Source: Cephalotus follicularis (taxonomy: Eukaryota > Streptophyta > Magnoliopsida > Oxalidales > Cephalotaceae). From it: a stretch of DNA of 64,000 nt. Of the stretch, positions 1 through 12,446 are shown piece after piece. Location: NCBI GenBank assembly GCA_001972305.1, contig BDDD01002687.1:1-64000 (forward strand), given 5' to 3'. Made by a program: the position numbers and the translations under genes. How positions within the stretch are numbered: the stretch's first letter is position 1; each line of letters begins with the position of its first letter. The notes beneath the pieces are model-generated. The model was given only the letters and a program-made list of their open reading frames with translations. It was not told where the DNA came from and did not search any database.

Positions 1-804
1 TCCAACAGGTCACTTGAGTCCACAGGTACACTTTGGCAACTTCCTGGTTCGTCCTGGCAGTGGTGTGCAAGCTCCAAGCTTCAACAATGGCACACACACA
101 CACACTTTTTCTCTTTCTCTATTCTCTCTTTCCTTCTGGTGTTATAAACGAGAGAGAGAGGTGAGGAGGGTTGGTATTAAGTAGATAGCTTCCTCCCGCC
201 CTTTTCCTTTTGTCTTCCAACAACCACTCCCGAAATCTCTCCCACTATCTCTCTTTCTGCAATACTTTTTCATTTTCTTTCTTTCCTTTTGCAGGTGGCA
301 TATGGCAGGTGAGGATTCCTCTGCATGTTCCATGTGAGGACATGTTCTGGGCATCCCTGGCAATACACAAACATGCACAACACGTTGAATCGCACTAGAA
401 AAGGCGTTAGGTAGCCTTTAAACAATTCCCCTTTGCATGTTGTTCTGCTGACGAAGAACGTGCTGGGCATTCGTGACAAAGACGTCGACGTCTTCCATTA
501 GACGTTGATGTCTTTTCCAGATTGGTAAGAAGGTGTCGATGCCTTCTCTTCATGTCGACGTGCATGCCCATGCATTCACGTGTGCCCTAGCTCACAAAGG
601 AGTCGACGTCTTTCCAAAAGACGTCGATGTCTTTTGGCCAAAACAACGCCGTTTCAAGCTTTAACACACACACTCCATTTCCATGACCATAAATAGGGTT
701 TGTAAACATCTTTTGAGTCCAAAACTCAACATTCTCATTAATTCAAATTTAATGATTACATCATAAATCCAAATATTACATTCAAGAAAATGTCGGGCGT
801 TACA
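1..804 (-). mobile_element. LTR fragment, right end (same broad family as the solo LTR at 8032-10867)
   Basis: The block ends in CGGGCGTTACA at 804, the outer end of a minus-oriented LTR. It follows the order seen at 9950-10867: a CAAGCTCCAAGCTTCAACAATGG-like stretch, a CT-rich tract ending in TTTTGCAGG, GTCGAC-type palindromes, then the terminus. The left part lies outside the window, so I cannot tell a solo LTR from one end of a full element. From 805 the sequence matches block X, so the LTR seems to have landed in a copy of X. The first five bases after it (TCTGC) would be the target duplication, but its partner is not visible. No coding domain is seen. Confidence 0.75.
481..634. repeat. 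GTCGAC palindrome array in LTR 1-804
   Basis: Several copies of an (A)CGTCGACGTC-like palindrome recur, two close pairs being 20 bp apart. Some copies also form GACGTC, the C-box core bound by plant bZIP factors (established knowledge). Others differ by CG-to-TG or CG-to-CA changes, as expected from loss of methylated cytosine. Confidence 0.7.
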
Positions 805-2485
805 TCTGCCGATAGTCTCAGTGCGTTCATATATTTATTGTTATCACGGATTTATTGTTATCATGGATTTACCCAGGGTTGACATTTATCCAAACCCTAG
901 GCCGCGGTGGAGCCTATTATGACGAGAGAAACATGACACGCAAACCGATCACAAGATAAAGCACTGGTTAACCGGCTAACTACTGATAGACGTGGAACTT
1001 TGGTCCACGGATCTGGGGCATGATTGGGAATCATACCAAGGCTATTTTGATAGTCAAGGACTATTAGGATGGTCGTACCAGAAGTTTGGGATGTTCTAGG
1101 AAATTTATCGTTAGACCGGATTCCAATCGAGCTTTTTGGTCCCACCTGATTTTGGAATAGGTTGACGTGTGTGGGACACATGTCATTTAGTAAGAGGTTA
1201 GCATCTGGGAGATGTTACTTTGCTAGTGAACATTTTATTTGCTGAACATATGTCACTTCTTTAGAAGTAAGTTCAAGCATCACCATAATAGAATGTTCGG
1301 GGCAAAGGGTATTTTGTTTAACTAATGAATACATTGGGTATTTATTGGGAGAGAGAGCTTATGGGCTTATAAACTTGTTGGGCTTGTGAATTCACTTCAC
1401 TTAATGGGCCGAACTTGGGCCTTAGAAGTGCCAAGTAAGGGTCGACCATTTATGTGCCCAAATCAATAGTCTTAAGCCTACCATTCTTGATTTTTCTTTG
1501 GTATGTTCATCACATTTCATGGGCTAAGCCTTGGTTTTTATTTGCCTTGGTAAAGCACTGGCCATGTAATGAAATGTAGAGAGAAATGAATAAGAGTGAG
1601 TTAAGTCTCATAAATCAAATAAAAGAGATATTTTGAGACTTTACTTAACCTTTAAGTCAAGACTTACTTAACACTCTTTGCACACTTTCATTCTCTCATT
1701 CTTTTCTCACCTGTGAGCTCTCTCTTTCTTCTCTTCTTTGTCGTGCCTTCTTCTTCTTTTGGAGGACACAAAAAGAGCTTGAAGCTCTTGACGAGAAGAA
1801 AACAAAACAACCTCCTCTTACCCTCCAATATCACAATAGGTGGAGATAGTTTGCACTTTGCATATCCTATCTTTACTTATGGTGAGTTTTAGTTTATGAA
1901 CTAAACACTAACCCTCCAACCTTCATGAAACCTTCTTGCCGTGAGTTGTGGAGCAACTTTGGTGAAGATGGAAGCTTGGATTTAAAGTGTAGAGGGATCA
2001 CACCAAGGAAAGAGTATAAGACATAGGTAATGCCTTCTAAACATTCTCCTTTCTTCATTTTGTTTTGGTTGTTGTGTACATATACTTTCAGGTTCAAGCT
2101 AGGGTTTTCATACCCTAGCAGAACCCTAAGTGTTCCAAGAAGGAACCCTAGCAAACCCTAAGGGTTTGTGTGTTGTATGGTTTCGGGTTTGGAGGTGATG
2201 GATTAGGGCTTTGGTATGCAAACCCGAGCCCATTTCTTTGTATGGCCAAAGCTAGGGTTAGTGAAACCCTGGCTCCAACCCGTGCCCTAGCTTGATTGGA
2301 ATCCTAAATTGGTTCAATTGAAAGTTACATTAGAGATCCTTTGACATATTGGAACAGATATGGACTTTGAATTTAAGGTATCCCATTGCTTCGGGATTAA
2401 ATGGAATCAAAAATTTAAAATTGTAACCCTAGACCCTAATGTTCCTAATTGGATCTTTTCGCATAAAGCCTTCACAACATAAAAC
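805..2485 (+). mobile_element. Repeat block X, copy 1 (LTR-like, unclassified)
   Basis: This stretch matches 17595-19258 in the same order: a CCGATAGTCTCAGTGCG start, CCAAACCCTAGG, a region with GGAAACATGACAC, a CT-rich stretch, AGGTGGAGATA, and an end with CCCATTGCTT and GGGATTAA. Two copies at unrelated places make it a dispersed repeat. A promoter-like region followed by a CT-rich leader suggests an LTR, but I found no TG...CA ends, primer site or coding domain. Its right border with the next fragment is uncertain by some tens of bases. About 2100-2290 holds several AAACCCTA motifs. Confidence 0.5.
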
Positions 2486-3145
2486 TCAATCCAAAGGAAG
2501 CTATAAGCTCCAATGGTTGATTACAACTTGAAAACAGCTTTAAACCCTTTGATCCATACCTATAAACTCATAATCGAGGGAGAGAAAGGAGATTGGGCAA
2601 AATGTCCCAAAACTCTCTAATCTCTCTTTGATTCCCATTTCAATCCATAATTAACACTATCAATCACCCTAACTCATCCATCTAACACATATTTATCGAT
2701 CCATAACAATATAATCATTCAAAACCATCACAATGCATGAATTCAAAGCATATAAGTAGAACCTACTGCAAAACTGTTGAGGTGAAGAACAGAGAGGATT
2801 TCCTGTTGAATCCTTGTTCTGATCCTTCCTTCAAGTTCCAAACTCTGCTATGAATCTAACAACTCCTTCCTTGCTCTATTCTAACCTCTCTCTCTCTCTA
2901 ACTCACTTTCTCAGTCTCGCTCTCTAGAAATGGAAGGAAAGAGAAAAATGAGGAAAAGAGAAAGAATTAGCCTATATAAACCCCAAAAATTTCCTTTAGG
3001 TTCGATTGAACCCTCACTGCCCATAAACAACCATAAAAGTGAAAATACAATATACCATATACACTCCATGCCATCCATCAATACAATACCGTACAGTATC
3101 ATATATATACAGAAAAATACATACATCCATAACTCGGAGCTTACA
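2486..3145 (-). mobile_element. LTR fragment of the element D family
   Basis: The block follows the last 620 bases of the D LTR (about 42230-42850): GAAGCTATAAGC, the AGAGAAAGGAGATTGGG-like stretch, TGAATCCTTGTTCTG, a CT-rich stretch, and an end at GAGCTTACA matching GGGCTTACA of D. It is therefore a minus-oriented LTR whose other end is cut off by block X. No target duplication can be checked and no coding sequence is present. Confidence 0.7.
2971..2980 (-). promoter_or_regulatory. TATA-box candidate of a D-family LTR
   Basis: On the minus strand this reads TTTATATAGG and is followed downstream by a long CT-rich stretch (2945-2882), the usual look of a plant LTR promoter and leader. The matching site is not clear in the D LTR itself. 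Inference from sequence only. Confidence 0.4.
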
Positions 3146-3382
3146 ATATATATAAATTTAAATTACAATTTAATAGTTAAGAAAGAGAATGCAAATTGGA
3201 GGGAAGAAAAGATCTTATTTTAAGGAGGATGTAAGAAGGGAATTAGTATAGTGCATGCAAGCACAGAATCATTCACAAAAGAAACAAAAACCTAGGACAA
3301 GTACCTTAGCCATCCATCATGCATAAGAAAATAAATTTAGATATGCAATATAAACTTTAATTTAACACTCTATGTGCATTAC
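3146..3382. other. Unassigned AT-rich spacer
   Basis: About 240 bases between two LTR ends. There is no repeat partner in the window, no convincing reading frame and no motif. It could be old host DNA, or interior sequence of the possible Copia-type element whose LTR lies at 38765-40358, but nothing visible decides this. Confidence 0.4.
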
Positions 3383-5527
3383 TGTAATGGCCCGTTTCAA
3401 AGAATAAATTACGAGCTAGTTTTGTGCCTTAACTCCTGCTGAATCAAGCATGATCTCTAAGTTCTTTAATTTATGGATCCAAAACCAAGTCCAAGATTGA
3501 TTATATATATGTTCAAAACTGTCAACAAAGTTTGTTACCATAACATGTTTAAAACGTTCTTTCCATTGACAAAACATATAAGAGTATTACGTGAAGGTGC
3601 TAGAAGTTGTTTTCCAAAGCATGGGGCTTTCTTGAAGGATTTCCTGCAATTAGGAGAAGGCCAAAAATATGTTATTTGCGGCTAGACAATAGGAACAAAC
3701 CTGCAGTAACACCATAGCGCAGAAATTTATGCACAACAATGTTTTTCAACAAGCTACTTTTCAAGCGTCATAATTTACTCAAACGACCTCTGAATTCCAA
3801 TGCGCGATGTCAAAAAAGCTCGTAATGATGTCTACCACATGTACAAGGCAGCACCTAGTACCCACCTGGATGGAAAAAATGAAACAAAACAGTTCGCATA
3901 TGTAGTGTAAGCCCCGAGTCTTGTATAAACTGTTTGTATTATATGATAACGTGCAATGTTGTATGGTAACATGACATGTGTCCACCACAATCTCTTGCCA
4001 AGTGTCCTGCATCCAGTATTAATCTAGTAGCTTCTTTAAGAAGCTTTCGAGTATGAAGTGAGAGGGACCTAGCCATTGTCACTTGGCTGATCCTCGCTTC
4101 CTGTTATAGAGAGAAACAAAGAGAGAGACGAACCATGGGTGATTATCGCTGTCCATTCAGCGCGAGAGCAAGTGAACAACGGGTTCCTCTTCTCTGCGCA
4201 TCTTTTCCTCACCATCTCTCCTTCTTTCCCCTAGATGCTGAAGCTTGGAGCTTCGCTTCCAGCGTCTCTCTTAGAGAGAGTGTGGGCGAAATCAAATAAA
4301 GAAGGGGTCTTTGGACTCACAACAGTGTGTGGAACCTAAAGAAAGAACCAGATCTCGGTTTTAGCAATAGATTCTTCCAGATCTGTAATGGTTTCAACAG
4401 CCAGTTCTCCCAGATTTGCAAACCCAGCTGTTACTGAGGTAGATTCTACACATATGCCGTGAACTCATGTATATTTCTGCCTTGAATGACGGATTTATGA
4501 TGTTATAAACAGCTAGATCAAGACTAGATGCATTAGTTAGGGTGTTTGACCTGATGAATGATTGATTCAAATTGAGATCTGAGAGAGTGTGGAGATTTCA
4601 TCTTATAAGCCTAATCTCTTCTCTCCGCTGATTCTGGATCCACGAGTATGGATCTTAGTGATGAAGCTGTTTCTGAGTTGTGACTGCCCACAGGGGCTTA
4701 TAGCTCTCTTGGATCGAGTGTTAGATTGACTGAATTGGATTTTGGTTGTTGATGAGCTGATTAATAGTAGTAATTGACGCTATGATAAGTCCGCAAAACA
4801 TTGGCGCTTTGCTTAAGAGATAACCGTCAACGCCTAGAGCAATTGACAACAGCAGACCTCAGAAGTAGAGGTCAGATCTAGATCAAAGAAGGTAAGGCAG
4901 AGCTCAGAGAGTGAAGGCAGACCTCAGTCCTTAGCGCTATGTTCTCTACAAAACACCATGTTTTCAACCCCAACTCTCCCTACACTCAATTAGGTTCCAT
5001 AGGAAGCCTCCCTATGGCCGTGTAGCCTATGAAAACCACCTTTATCGGCTAGAACCTTTGGGGGCTAGAAATCGTATCATTATCGGCTAAAAACTTTGGG
5101 GACTAGTAATCGTATCGTTATCGGCTAGAACCTTTGGGGACCAGTATTCGTATCGTTATCGGCTAGAACCTTCGTGGACTAGTAATCGTATCGTTATCAG
5201 CTAGAACCTTCGGGGACTAGAAATCATATCGTTCTTGGCTAGAACCTTCGGGGACTAGTAATCGAATCATTATCGGCTAGAACCTTCGGGGACTAGTAAT
5301 CGTATCATTACAGACCTTGTACAAAAGGCAAGACCTCATACTGAAGGCAGATCTCGTACTGGAGGCAGACCTCGTACTCGAAGGTAGACCTGAGAGGTAG
5401 AGGTCAAAGCTCCAAAGATTAGCATCTGACATCCAAACTTAGGAAAGCTCTATGGCTGTGTAGAGATGGATTATAAGGGTCACCGATTGAGATGACTTAT
5501 AGGGGACACCGATTGTGAATGGACCTA
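3383..5527 (+). mobile_element. D-related LTR, left part, split by element B
   Basis: Starts TGTAATGGCCCG at 3383 and stops where B's target duplication ACCTA begins. The remainder lies at 37592-38534 and ends GGGGCGTGACA. Without B the LTR would be about 3.1 kb, plus-oriented. The right part resembles the reverse of the D LTR (GTCGGGCCTTGGGG, TTGTGGCAG). The left start is less certain, because the flanks (ATTAC before, CTTAG after) agree at only three of five bases. It carries a 38-bp tandem repeat and scattered GGCAGACCTC copies. No coding sequence. Confidence 0.55.
5043..5308. repeat. 38-bp tandem repeat, 7 copies
   Basis: Unit TATCGGCTAGAACCTTCGGG followed by GACTAGTAATCGTATCGT, seven head-to-tail copies with point differences. 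It lies in the LTR split by B. Around it (about 4855-5400) a looser repeat of GGCAGACCTC(G)TACTGAA occurs. Confidence 0.9.
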
Positions 5528-5936
5528 TGTCACACCCCATTTCTATAACAACACTTAGGTGATGGCAATCAACATACATATTTAGCTTATGAAATTTTAC
5601 GGTAATGTTTAAACTTTTCAAATAGTCGTCATTCTGTGGAAGCATTCAAAATTTAAGCTGAAATCATAAACGTAACATGCATCCCATACTACATGTTACT
5701 AAAATATAACATTCCATTGTTAATTTCCCTCAACGGAGCATGATCAAAACATTATTTGTTCGATGCATAAAACTTCATCAATACAGAACACTAAACCATC
5801 AAGTACAATAAACATTGTTCCAAGGTTTACAATAACAGTTTAACAAACTCCAACAGGAAAATACAAATCCATCAGATAACATTATTACAACTTCATTCTT
5901 CTCCAAGCTTGTCGATATCAGTCCCACTGCATCAAT

Positions 5937-5978
5937 CTGAAATTGTAGGCGATTAGCCTTTGTCCTCACTTGGCTAAG
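5937..5978 (-). promoter_or_regulatory. Acceptor-like block of the B LTR
   Basis: In sense orientation the block reads CTTAGCC, a GAGGACAAAGG stretch, a CTAAT branch-point-like motif, then TACAATTTCAG followed by ATTGATGC. It lies about 410 bases from the LTR 3' end. Near-identical blocks occupy the same place in the LTRs of G, F, the 8032 solo LTR and the 13989 LTR. It looks like a plant 3' splice site; no RNA evidence is available. Confidence 0.5.
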
Positions 5979-6599
5979 TAAAGAAGATATATGTACAATT
6001 CGAGGTCAATAATAATGAATGTCATGAATGGATGCACAGTGATGCAGTACAGTATTTATAATAGAGTATATATATATATATATGTATTTTCACAGTACAG
6101 GTACAACCCTATTAGGACTACATCAACACATTCCAGCAATCATGTCCTCAAAGGACCAGTCAATTCAAATAGGATTGTAACACCCCCCATTCGTAACCGG
6201 GATCACTCCCGATTCAGGATTGGAATGTCACACAAAACAAACTTACAGAATCATATCATAATATCATACCCTATCCTTCACTTAAAAAAAATCATTAAGC
6301 CATAAATCCGTAACATTATGATAAACTTAAAAGACCATAAATAGTAATCAAATTCAAAACTAAACTTATGTCTCAAAAATCTCAAAAGGGTCAAAGTATC
6401 TTAATCTTTATTCAAATCATCAATATGTGGTGGTTCTAAAATCTGAACTACAAATATAATCATGAACCTCAACTTCAAAAATCAAAATATTGCTCATAAC
6501 ACCGGTCAAAATGATCATAAAAGAACTATTATACAATTGACAGAGTCAAACTCCTAAGTGATCCACAAACCCAAGGTGTTTCTCTCTCATCACACTTGC

Positions 6600-6650
6600 C
6601 CCAGATGCTCCCGATAACCTGCCGCATGGAAAACACAAACGCGGCTAAGC
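6600..6650 (-). promoter_or_regulatory. Acceptor-like site in the A LTR
   Basis: Sense orientation: CTTAGCCGCG, a T-rich run, then CCATGCGGCAG before GTTATCGGG. It lies about 440 bases from the LTR 3' end, the same relative place as the acceptor-like block of B and G though of different sequence, and it is kept in E at about 45762. Confidence 0.4.
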
Positions 6651-6911
6651 AAACCTCAGTACGGATATAGAATAATAAAATAGTTTACAGTACGAAACAA
6701 AATAGTAAGAAAGAAAACAGATTACGAAGCAGAACAGTTTACAAAACATAACAGTTTGAAAAACAGAACAGTTTACAAAACAGTACGAAACAGAATAGAT
6801 TACGAAACAAAACATATTTCGGAATAAAACAAAACAGTATGAATATTTTATGAAAACAGAACAATTCATAAATGAACTATATTTATGCAATTTAAATGGC
6901 ATTCATGTAAA

Positions 6912-6935
6912 ACACACACACACACACACACACAC

Positions 6936-6971
<36 letters not shown>
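6912..6971. repeat. (CA)n-(TA)n microsatellite
   Basis: An alternating CA run passes through GATA into a long TA run. It lies inside LTR A and occupies the part of the LTR where B and the 13989 LTR also carry TA runs. Confidence 0.95.
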
Positions 6972-6972
<1 letters not shown>

Positions 6973-8411
6973 TTCACAAACTTTTATAGAGCATATATAT
7001 ACGTTTCCATTCATAACCGATTCCAAACTTTTTCCAAATCAATGTATTATACTGAGATATGCAATAACGATTTAAATACATATATATATGCAATGGGTTT
7101 GCAAAGCCCACAAGCTCAAACGGAACGACATGTACGGCGCTACACAATCAATTCCCAAAATCCGAATCTGATAACTAGGGTTAACCCATACGCCTCAATT
7201 GGCCATATCCTATCATAAGATATAAAGAGACACCGTAGACTAATCCGCTATGGAAGTGTCATGTCCTCGTGTCAGGCCAATGACATGCCTATGGTACCTC
7301 CATAGGTAGGAAACAAATATTCTCAGTATTTCAAAAATAATGATCTTATCAACAATCATTTCAAATTATTGGTTTGCTCCAAAACCAATACAAAACATAT
7401 ACATATACGGTTCTTCCGAACATATCCAATATAATAAAATCAGCATTCTTTCGTAATTAAAAATCATGCTCATTTAATAACAAAATCTATATCATAAAAT
7501 TTAGCATACTTTCACAAGTGAAAATCATGCTGAATTTAGAAAATCAGTAATATTCAACTTTACTCAAAAGTAATAAAACGAATTTTATTTAAATCATATT
7601 GAAACATAATAGTCAAAACGAAAAATCTGTACGAAAAACATATCTGAATTCATTTCAATAAAATCAGAGGATAATAATAAAGAATGAGAAATCCGTACAT
7701 TTTCACAATTAGAAAACAACTCATTTTAATTTTCACAATAAAAGATATGATCGAACAAAATTTTCGTAAACAGGTCACAACTGAATTTATAAAGTTAGAA
7801 ATATTTAATTTCACAAAAATATTAAAGCTGGCTTTATTTCCAAAACATATTGAAAAGCAAAATTCATATATCCGAGGGAATATCAAGGAACGAACATCCG
7901 TATATATTCATTAAAACAAAACTTATTCAATTCAGATAAAACTGAATGATGGTATTCAAGAAGGAAGGATCCGTACTTTGTTTACAAAAGCATAAAACTG
8001 ATTTATTTTAATAAAATCATAAAAGTGTATCTGTCACACACCGTTTAAGAGAAACGTAACATTAAAGCAGTAAAGGCAATTAACATAAAGTACAGCTCAT
8101 GCAAAAACCATAAAACTTAAAACTTTTCCGAAGTACAACAGTTGTGGAAGCATAACAGAACATAAGCTGTAAACTTGTAACGTGCGTCCCATACCGCACG
8201 CTACCCCAAATAATCCGACATTGTTAATCGCCCATAAACGAAGCGTGAATTATAGTACAAGATTAAAATCCTTCAGTAACAAAACCATAACAACGTACAT
8301 CCGAAAACCATAACCGACATAGGTTTAACACAAAGCAGGAGAATAAGCAAAATCAAGAACATAACAACTTGATCTTCCTCCATGTCAGCCCAACCGGTCC
8401 ACTGCATGAAT

Positions 8412-8453
8412 CTGTAAAGTAGGGGGTTAGCCTTTGTCCTCACTCGGCTAAGT
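8412..8453 (-). promoter_or_regulatory. Acceptor-like block of the solo LTR
   Basis: In sense this reads CTTAGCCGAGTGAGGAC, GGCTAAC (a CTAAC branch-point match), then CCCCCTACTTTACAG before ATTCATGC. It lies about 380 bases from the LTR 3' end and matches the block in B, G, F and the 13989 LTR. Confidence 0.5.
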
Positions 8454-9351
8454 CATAAAAGCAGTTCAGGATCAACATAATGCATGTCATGATATGAATG
8501 CATAAATGATGCAGTGTAGTGGAGACCCAGTTTATACATATATGAAAATATATATACGTATAATAGTACAGTAAAATATCAGTGGGTACATATATAAGAA
8601 AATATATGTATGCAGAAACAGTACAGTAGTAACCCGGCCAGGGCTACATCATCAAACACAGTAATGTCCGAGAAGGACCAACAGGCAGTACAGTACGTCC
8701 ACATAGGACCACAACAACAGTCAGTATGTCCACATAGGACCACAACAGGCAGTATATAGCGCCGCCAACTCCTGGCCCCACGCTACACTGCCACTCCGGC
8801 CCCTACATCAGGCGACCGAGCGAGGCAATAGTACAGTGAGTCACCTAGCCATGCTCCTGGCCCCTAGGTACAACCCTACCACTAGTCGTCACTGGCAGCC
8901 TCAGCCATGCAACTAGTAGCTCAAACACAAACACATAGCATTTCACAGAGCAAGCAGTGAATTTAAGCAGTAACAGTACAGTAAACAGGACAGTAGTGAT
9001 CGTTGAGATCCACAACAGGCAGTTGTTTTCCAAAATGTTTCTAAAAGTGACAACATTTGAAAAATAGGTATTTTCAGTAGAAAATACTTTTAAACAGTAC
9101 AGTAATGGAAATCGCTTCCAAAGATATTTGAAAATATGATATCAATGTTCGTTCGTACTCAAAATAGCAGTTTCAGTTCACATATGCATTTCTAAAGTAA
9201 CAACACATTAGAAATCATAATCTAAGTACAAATAGTACAAACAGGCAGTAAAACAGTATGTGTGCAATGCATACAAATGCTCAAATGCACCCTAACAGGA
9301 ATCGGGATCGTTTCGTATCGTTAGATGAAGAAAACCCCAAACAGTAGCAAA

Positions 9352-9680
9352 GAAGTCGATGTCTATCCAAAAGGCGTCGATGTCTTTTCCAACAGGCGTC
9401 GATGTCCAAGTCCTTAAGGTCAGCGCATTTTGCAAAGAAGGCGTCGATGTCCAATCCATACGCGTCGATGCTCAAGGTCTGGAACCTTAAAACGACAACG
9501 TATTATTGACGGCGTCGACGCGTTAAGGTAGGAACCTTTGGCGTCGACGTGTAATACGTCAAAACCCAGGCAAGTAGCCTAAGGCGTCGATGTCTTTCCA
9601 TAGACGTCAATCCCTTTGAATCAGTAACAAGGCAAAACTCAAAAGACGTCGATGTTCATTAAAAAGCGTCGATGTCTATC
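9352..9680. repeat. GTCGAC palindrome array (solo LTR, inner block)
   Basis: Repeated GGCGTCGATGTC and GCGTCGACG motifs, neighbouring copies 21-22 bp apart in the first part, with unrelated spacer sequence. It lies just downstream, in sense, of the donor-like site near 9920. Confidence 0.8.
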
Positions 9681-9911
9681 TCGCAGCAGTCGTCTTCTTC
9701 CTCACGACTTAATACACAGTAGCCTTAACAACCCATAATCATGCATAATAACAGGTAATCAAGGCAAGAAACCAGCATGCAGATACTCAAAACATATCTA
9801 GCATATCATGGCATCGATCCAGTAACAAAATCAGTTCAAGAATCATGCATTTCATAGACCCAAAATCATAGACCATGCATGAATATCAAACTCGAGATTA
9901 CAGTTATGGCT

Positions 9912-9930
9912 TTCCCCTACCTTTTGTCCC
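9912..9930 (-). promoter_or_regulatory. Donor-like site of the solo LTR
   Basis: Sense reading is CCTAAGTTGGGACAAAAG followed by GTAGGGG. The same context with GGTAAG or GGTAGA occurs in B (36741 and 13957) and the 13989 LTR (about 14809). Confidence 0.45.
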
Positions 9931-10533
9931 AACTTAGGAACTGGAAAGTCCACCTCTTTTCGTTCCAAACTGGTCACAGCAGCCTCTGGGTCCTTCCCGT
10001 TGCTGCAAGCTACAAGCTCCAAGCTCCAAGCTCCAAGCTCAACAATGGTGGAAACGTTTTCTCTCCTTTACTTTCTGTTTTCTCACACTCACAGTGTCTC
10101 TCTCAAGTGTCTGGTGCTTTCTCAATCAGTAACAGCCGAAGGTAAGGAGTGAAGGCTATCTCTTATGCACTCACCCTCATTCCTTCTTCCTCTGTGTTTG
10201 TTTGCAGGTCACATGTGTCTAGGATACACCCCCACCTCTGCGTGCAGCAGCTGGGCTCGTTCCTCAGTCCTTCTATCAGCCTTCATGCCAGACAGTGCCA
10301 TATTAATTCTCACCATCCATTCCCAGCACACATGTCCCTTTTCTTCTTGCACTTGTTGCATGCACCCTCTCATGTCACACTTGTCCTCACAACCTCACTT
10401 ATGCAGGCAAGGGAGGCATGTGCATGACCAACACGTCCCAATGCATGCCTCAAGGCGCCTGCAAAAGGCTCTAACCAGATTCCCCTTTGCACGTTACATG
10501 TCAGTAGAGTAACGTGTCTGGCATTCGAAGTTA

Positions 10534-10690
10534 ACGCGTCGATGTCTTTCCAAAGACGTCGATGTCATTCATCAGTTTACACGAGGACGTCGATGTCCTC
10601 CTCCGGATCGATGTGCATGTGCATGCAGCTACGTGCGCCCTTTTCCCACAAAGACATCGACGTTATTATAAAGGCATCGACATGTTTTCC
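10534..10690. repeat. GTCGAC palindrome array (solo LTR, outer block)
   Basis: CGCGTCGATGTC, GACGTCGATGTC and related copies near the sense start of the LTR, upstream of the GA-rich leader. The fragment at 1-804 has the matching block at 481-634. Confidence 0.75.
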
Positions 10691-11561
10691 CCAGAACAGC
10701 GTCGTTTTAGCCCTTTTAACGTTCTTTTAGCATTTAACACAACAATTCAACATTATATAGATGGAAAAACATCACCAAATTCGGAAAATCCATCCTTTAT
10801 TAATTCCACAATTCAAAAGTACAAATACATTGTGAAATTATAATACATGAAAATCTCGGGCGTTACAGTATCAAAGAACGAAGTATCCGTACTTTATTTA
10901 TTAAACAGTAAAACAATATTTATTTTAATAAAACCGATGGAGAAATCTAAGAAGGAAAAATTCGTACTAGAAACAAAACTGAAATCATTTCAAAACAGTA
11001 TTTTTTAACAAAAACCCGAAATCGATATCAAAACAGACTTCCATATCCGAAAATCATACCCATTTAATTTAACGATAATTAAAAGAGAAGATTACAGTAA
11101 AATCAGTATATAAAACAATACTAGATTTATAAAATCACAAATATTCAACCTTAATCATCTGAAGTAATAAAACTGATTTTATTCAAAGCACATTAAAACT
11201 CATAATCAAAACGGAGATTATTTCAAATAAAAACCAAATGATAGCCAAAAACGAAGAATTCATACATTGTTCATAACTAACTTTTTACTTTAACAAAATC
11301 CATAGGAGTTTATCAAGAAGGAAATATCCGTACCTTACTCATAAAAACATAAATAGGATTTATTCCAATAAAATCGAAAGAAGATAATCAAGAAAGATGA
11401 ATTCGTGCCTTAGCCGCTCAAATCTAAACAATCTCAAAACGAATCAAAATCACACTATTGAATCACCTTAACCTCCACCACAGGTTTAATCGAAACCTAG
11501 ACGGATCAATCCAAACATTGTCACAACCCAAAAGACACTATTTACAAACTGCTAGAACAAA

Positions 11562-11890
11562 GCGTCGACGTTCTGGACAAAAGTGTCGACGCGCGTGACA
11601 GAAGCGTCGACGTTTAACATAAGGCGTCGATGGTTTCAACACAACTTGAACCAAAACGCAGATCAAAGCGTCAACAAAAAACATTACAACACTTTACGAC
11701 ATAAGTGTCGACACTCAAAGAAAGGCGTCGACGGTTTAGGCATAAATGTCGACGGTAAAAACGAAACAGTTGACGCTTAGACACATGCATGGCATTTAAA
11801 ACAGATTTTATACACATAGCCATCGAAGCTTGCGATATAAGCATCGACGCTTTAAGTTAAAAACATGAAAAATGCGTCGATACCAGTTTG
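11562..11890. repeat. GTCGAC palindrome array in LTR A (inner block)
   Basis: GCGTCGACG copies at 11562, 11583, 11604 and 11624 are spaced 21, 21 and 20 bp; further decayed copies follow to about 11890. Spacer sequences differ, so only the palindrome and its phase are kept. Confidence 0.85.
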
Positions 11891-12446
11891 CAGACATGAA
11901 CAAAAATATGATTTTCTTAACTATGAATCCTAAAACAGCAGTATGCAATAAAACATGATTCTCTCTATATGTAGACACCAGTAAAACTATTTAACATATC
12001 TACATATGGAATAATAGGTTGAACATTTCAATAAAGCTCTTCAAACATGGTTTTAACATAACATGATCAAAACAGTTTATAGATGATAAAAGAGTTTTGA
12101 AACAATCTATAAACCTGATATAGGATTAAACAGTGGTAAAACCATAGAAATCAAAACTCAGAATTATTTCATACCTCAAGATGTTGCAAATTAGATGAAG
12201 AAGACAATGAAAATGGCGCATGAAAATGGTGTTTTCTGGTTTTTTGTAAAACAATGCAGGTAATGTAGTTTTTAAAAAGAGAAAACCGTGTGTTTCAAAA
12301 TGGCAAAACGGAGGGGATTAAAGACCTTCCTTTTATACAGAAAACACGTCTAATCAAAAAGGAAAAATGGATAATAAGTTTTGTGGAAAAATCTACTTTC
12401 CAAAACCAAGCCACCGTCCAAAAGAGATAAGGAAGAAACATTTTAA

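Larger units (their letters stand above)
8032..10867 (-). mobile_element. Solo LTR nested in element A
   Basis: Begins TGTCACACACCG and ends CTCGGGCGTTACA, flanked by the perfect duplication GTATC (8027-8031 and 10868-10872). It is 2,836 bases long with no primer site, polypurine tract or coding domain, so it is a solo LTR. By comparison with B, whose LTR starts TGTAATGCCCGGG in sense, it is minus-oriented. In sense order it has a palindrome array (10690-10534), a GA-rich leader, a donor-like site near 9920, a second array (9680-9352) and an acceptor-like block at 8412-8453. The fragment at 1-804 is of the same family. Confidence 0.92.

Noticed and set aside
2100-2290. Interstitial telomere array from CCCTAA-like motifs
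   Set aside because: Motifs are scattered, not tandem heptamers, and lie in a promoter-like repeat.
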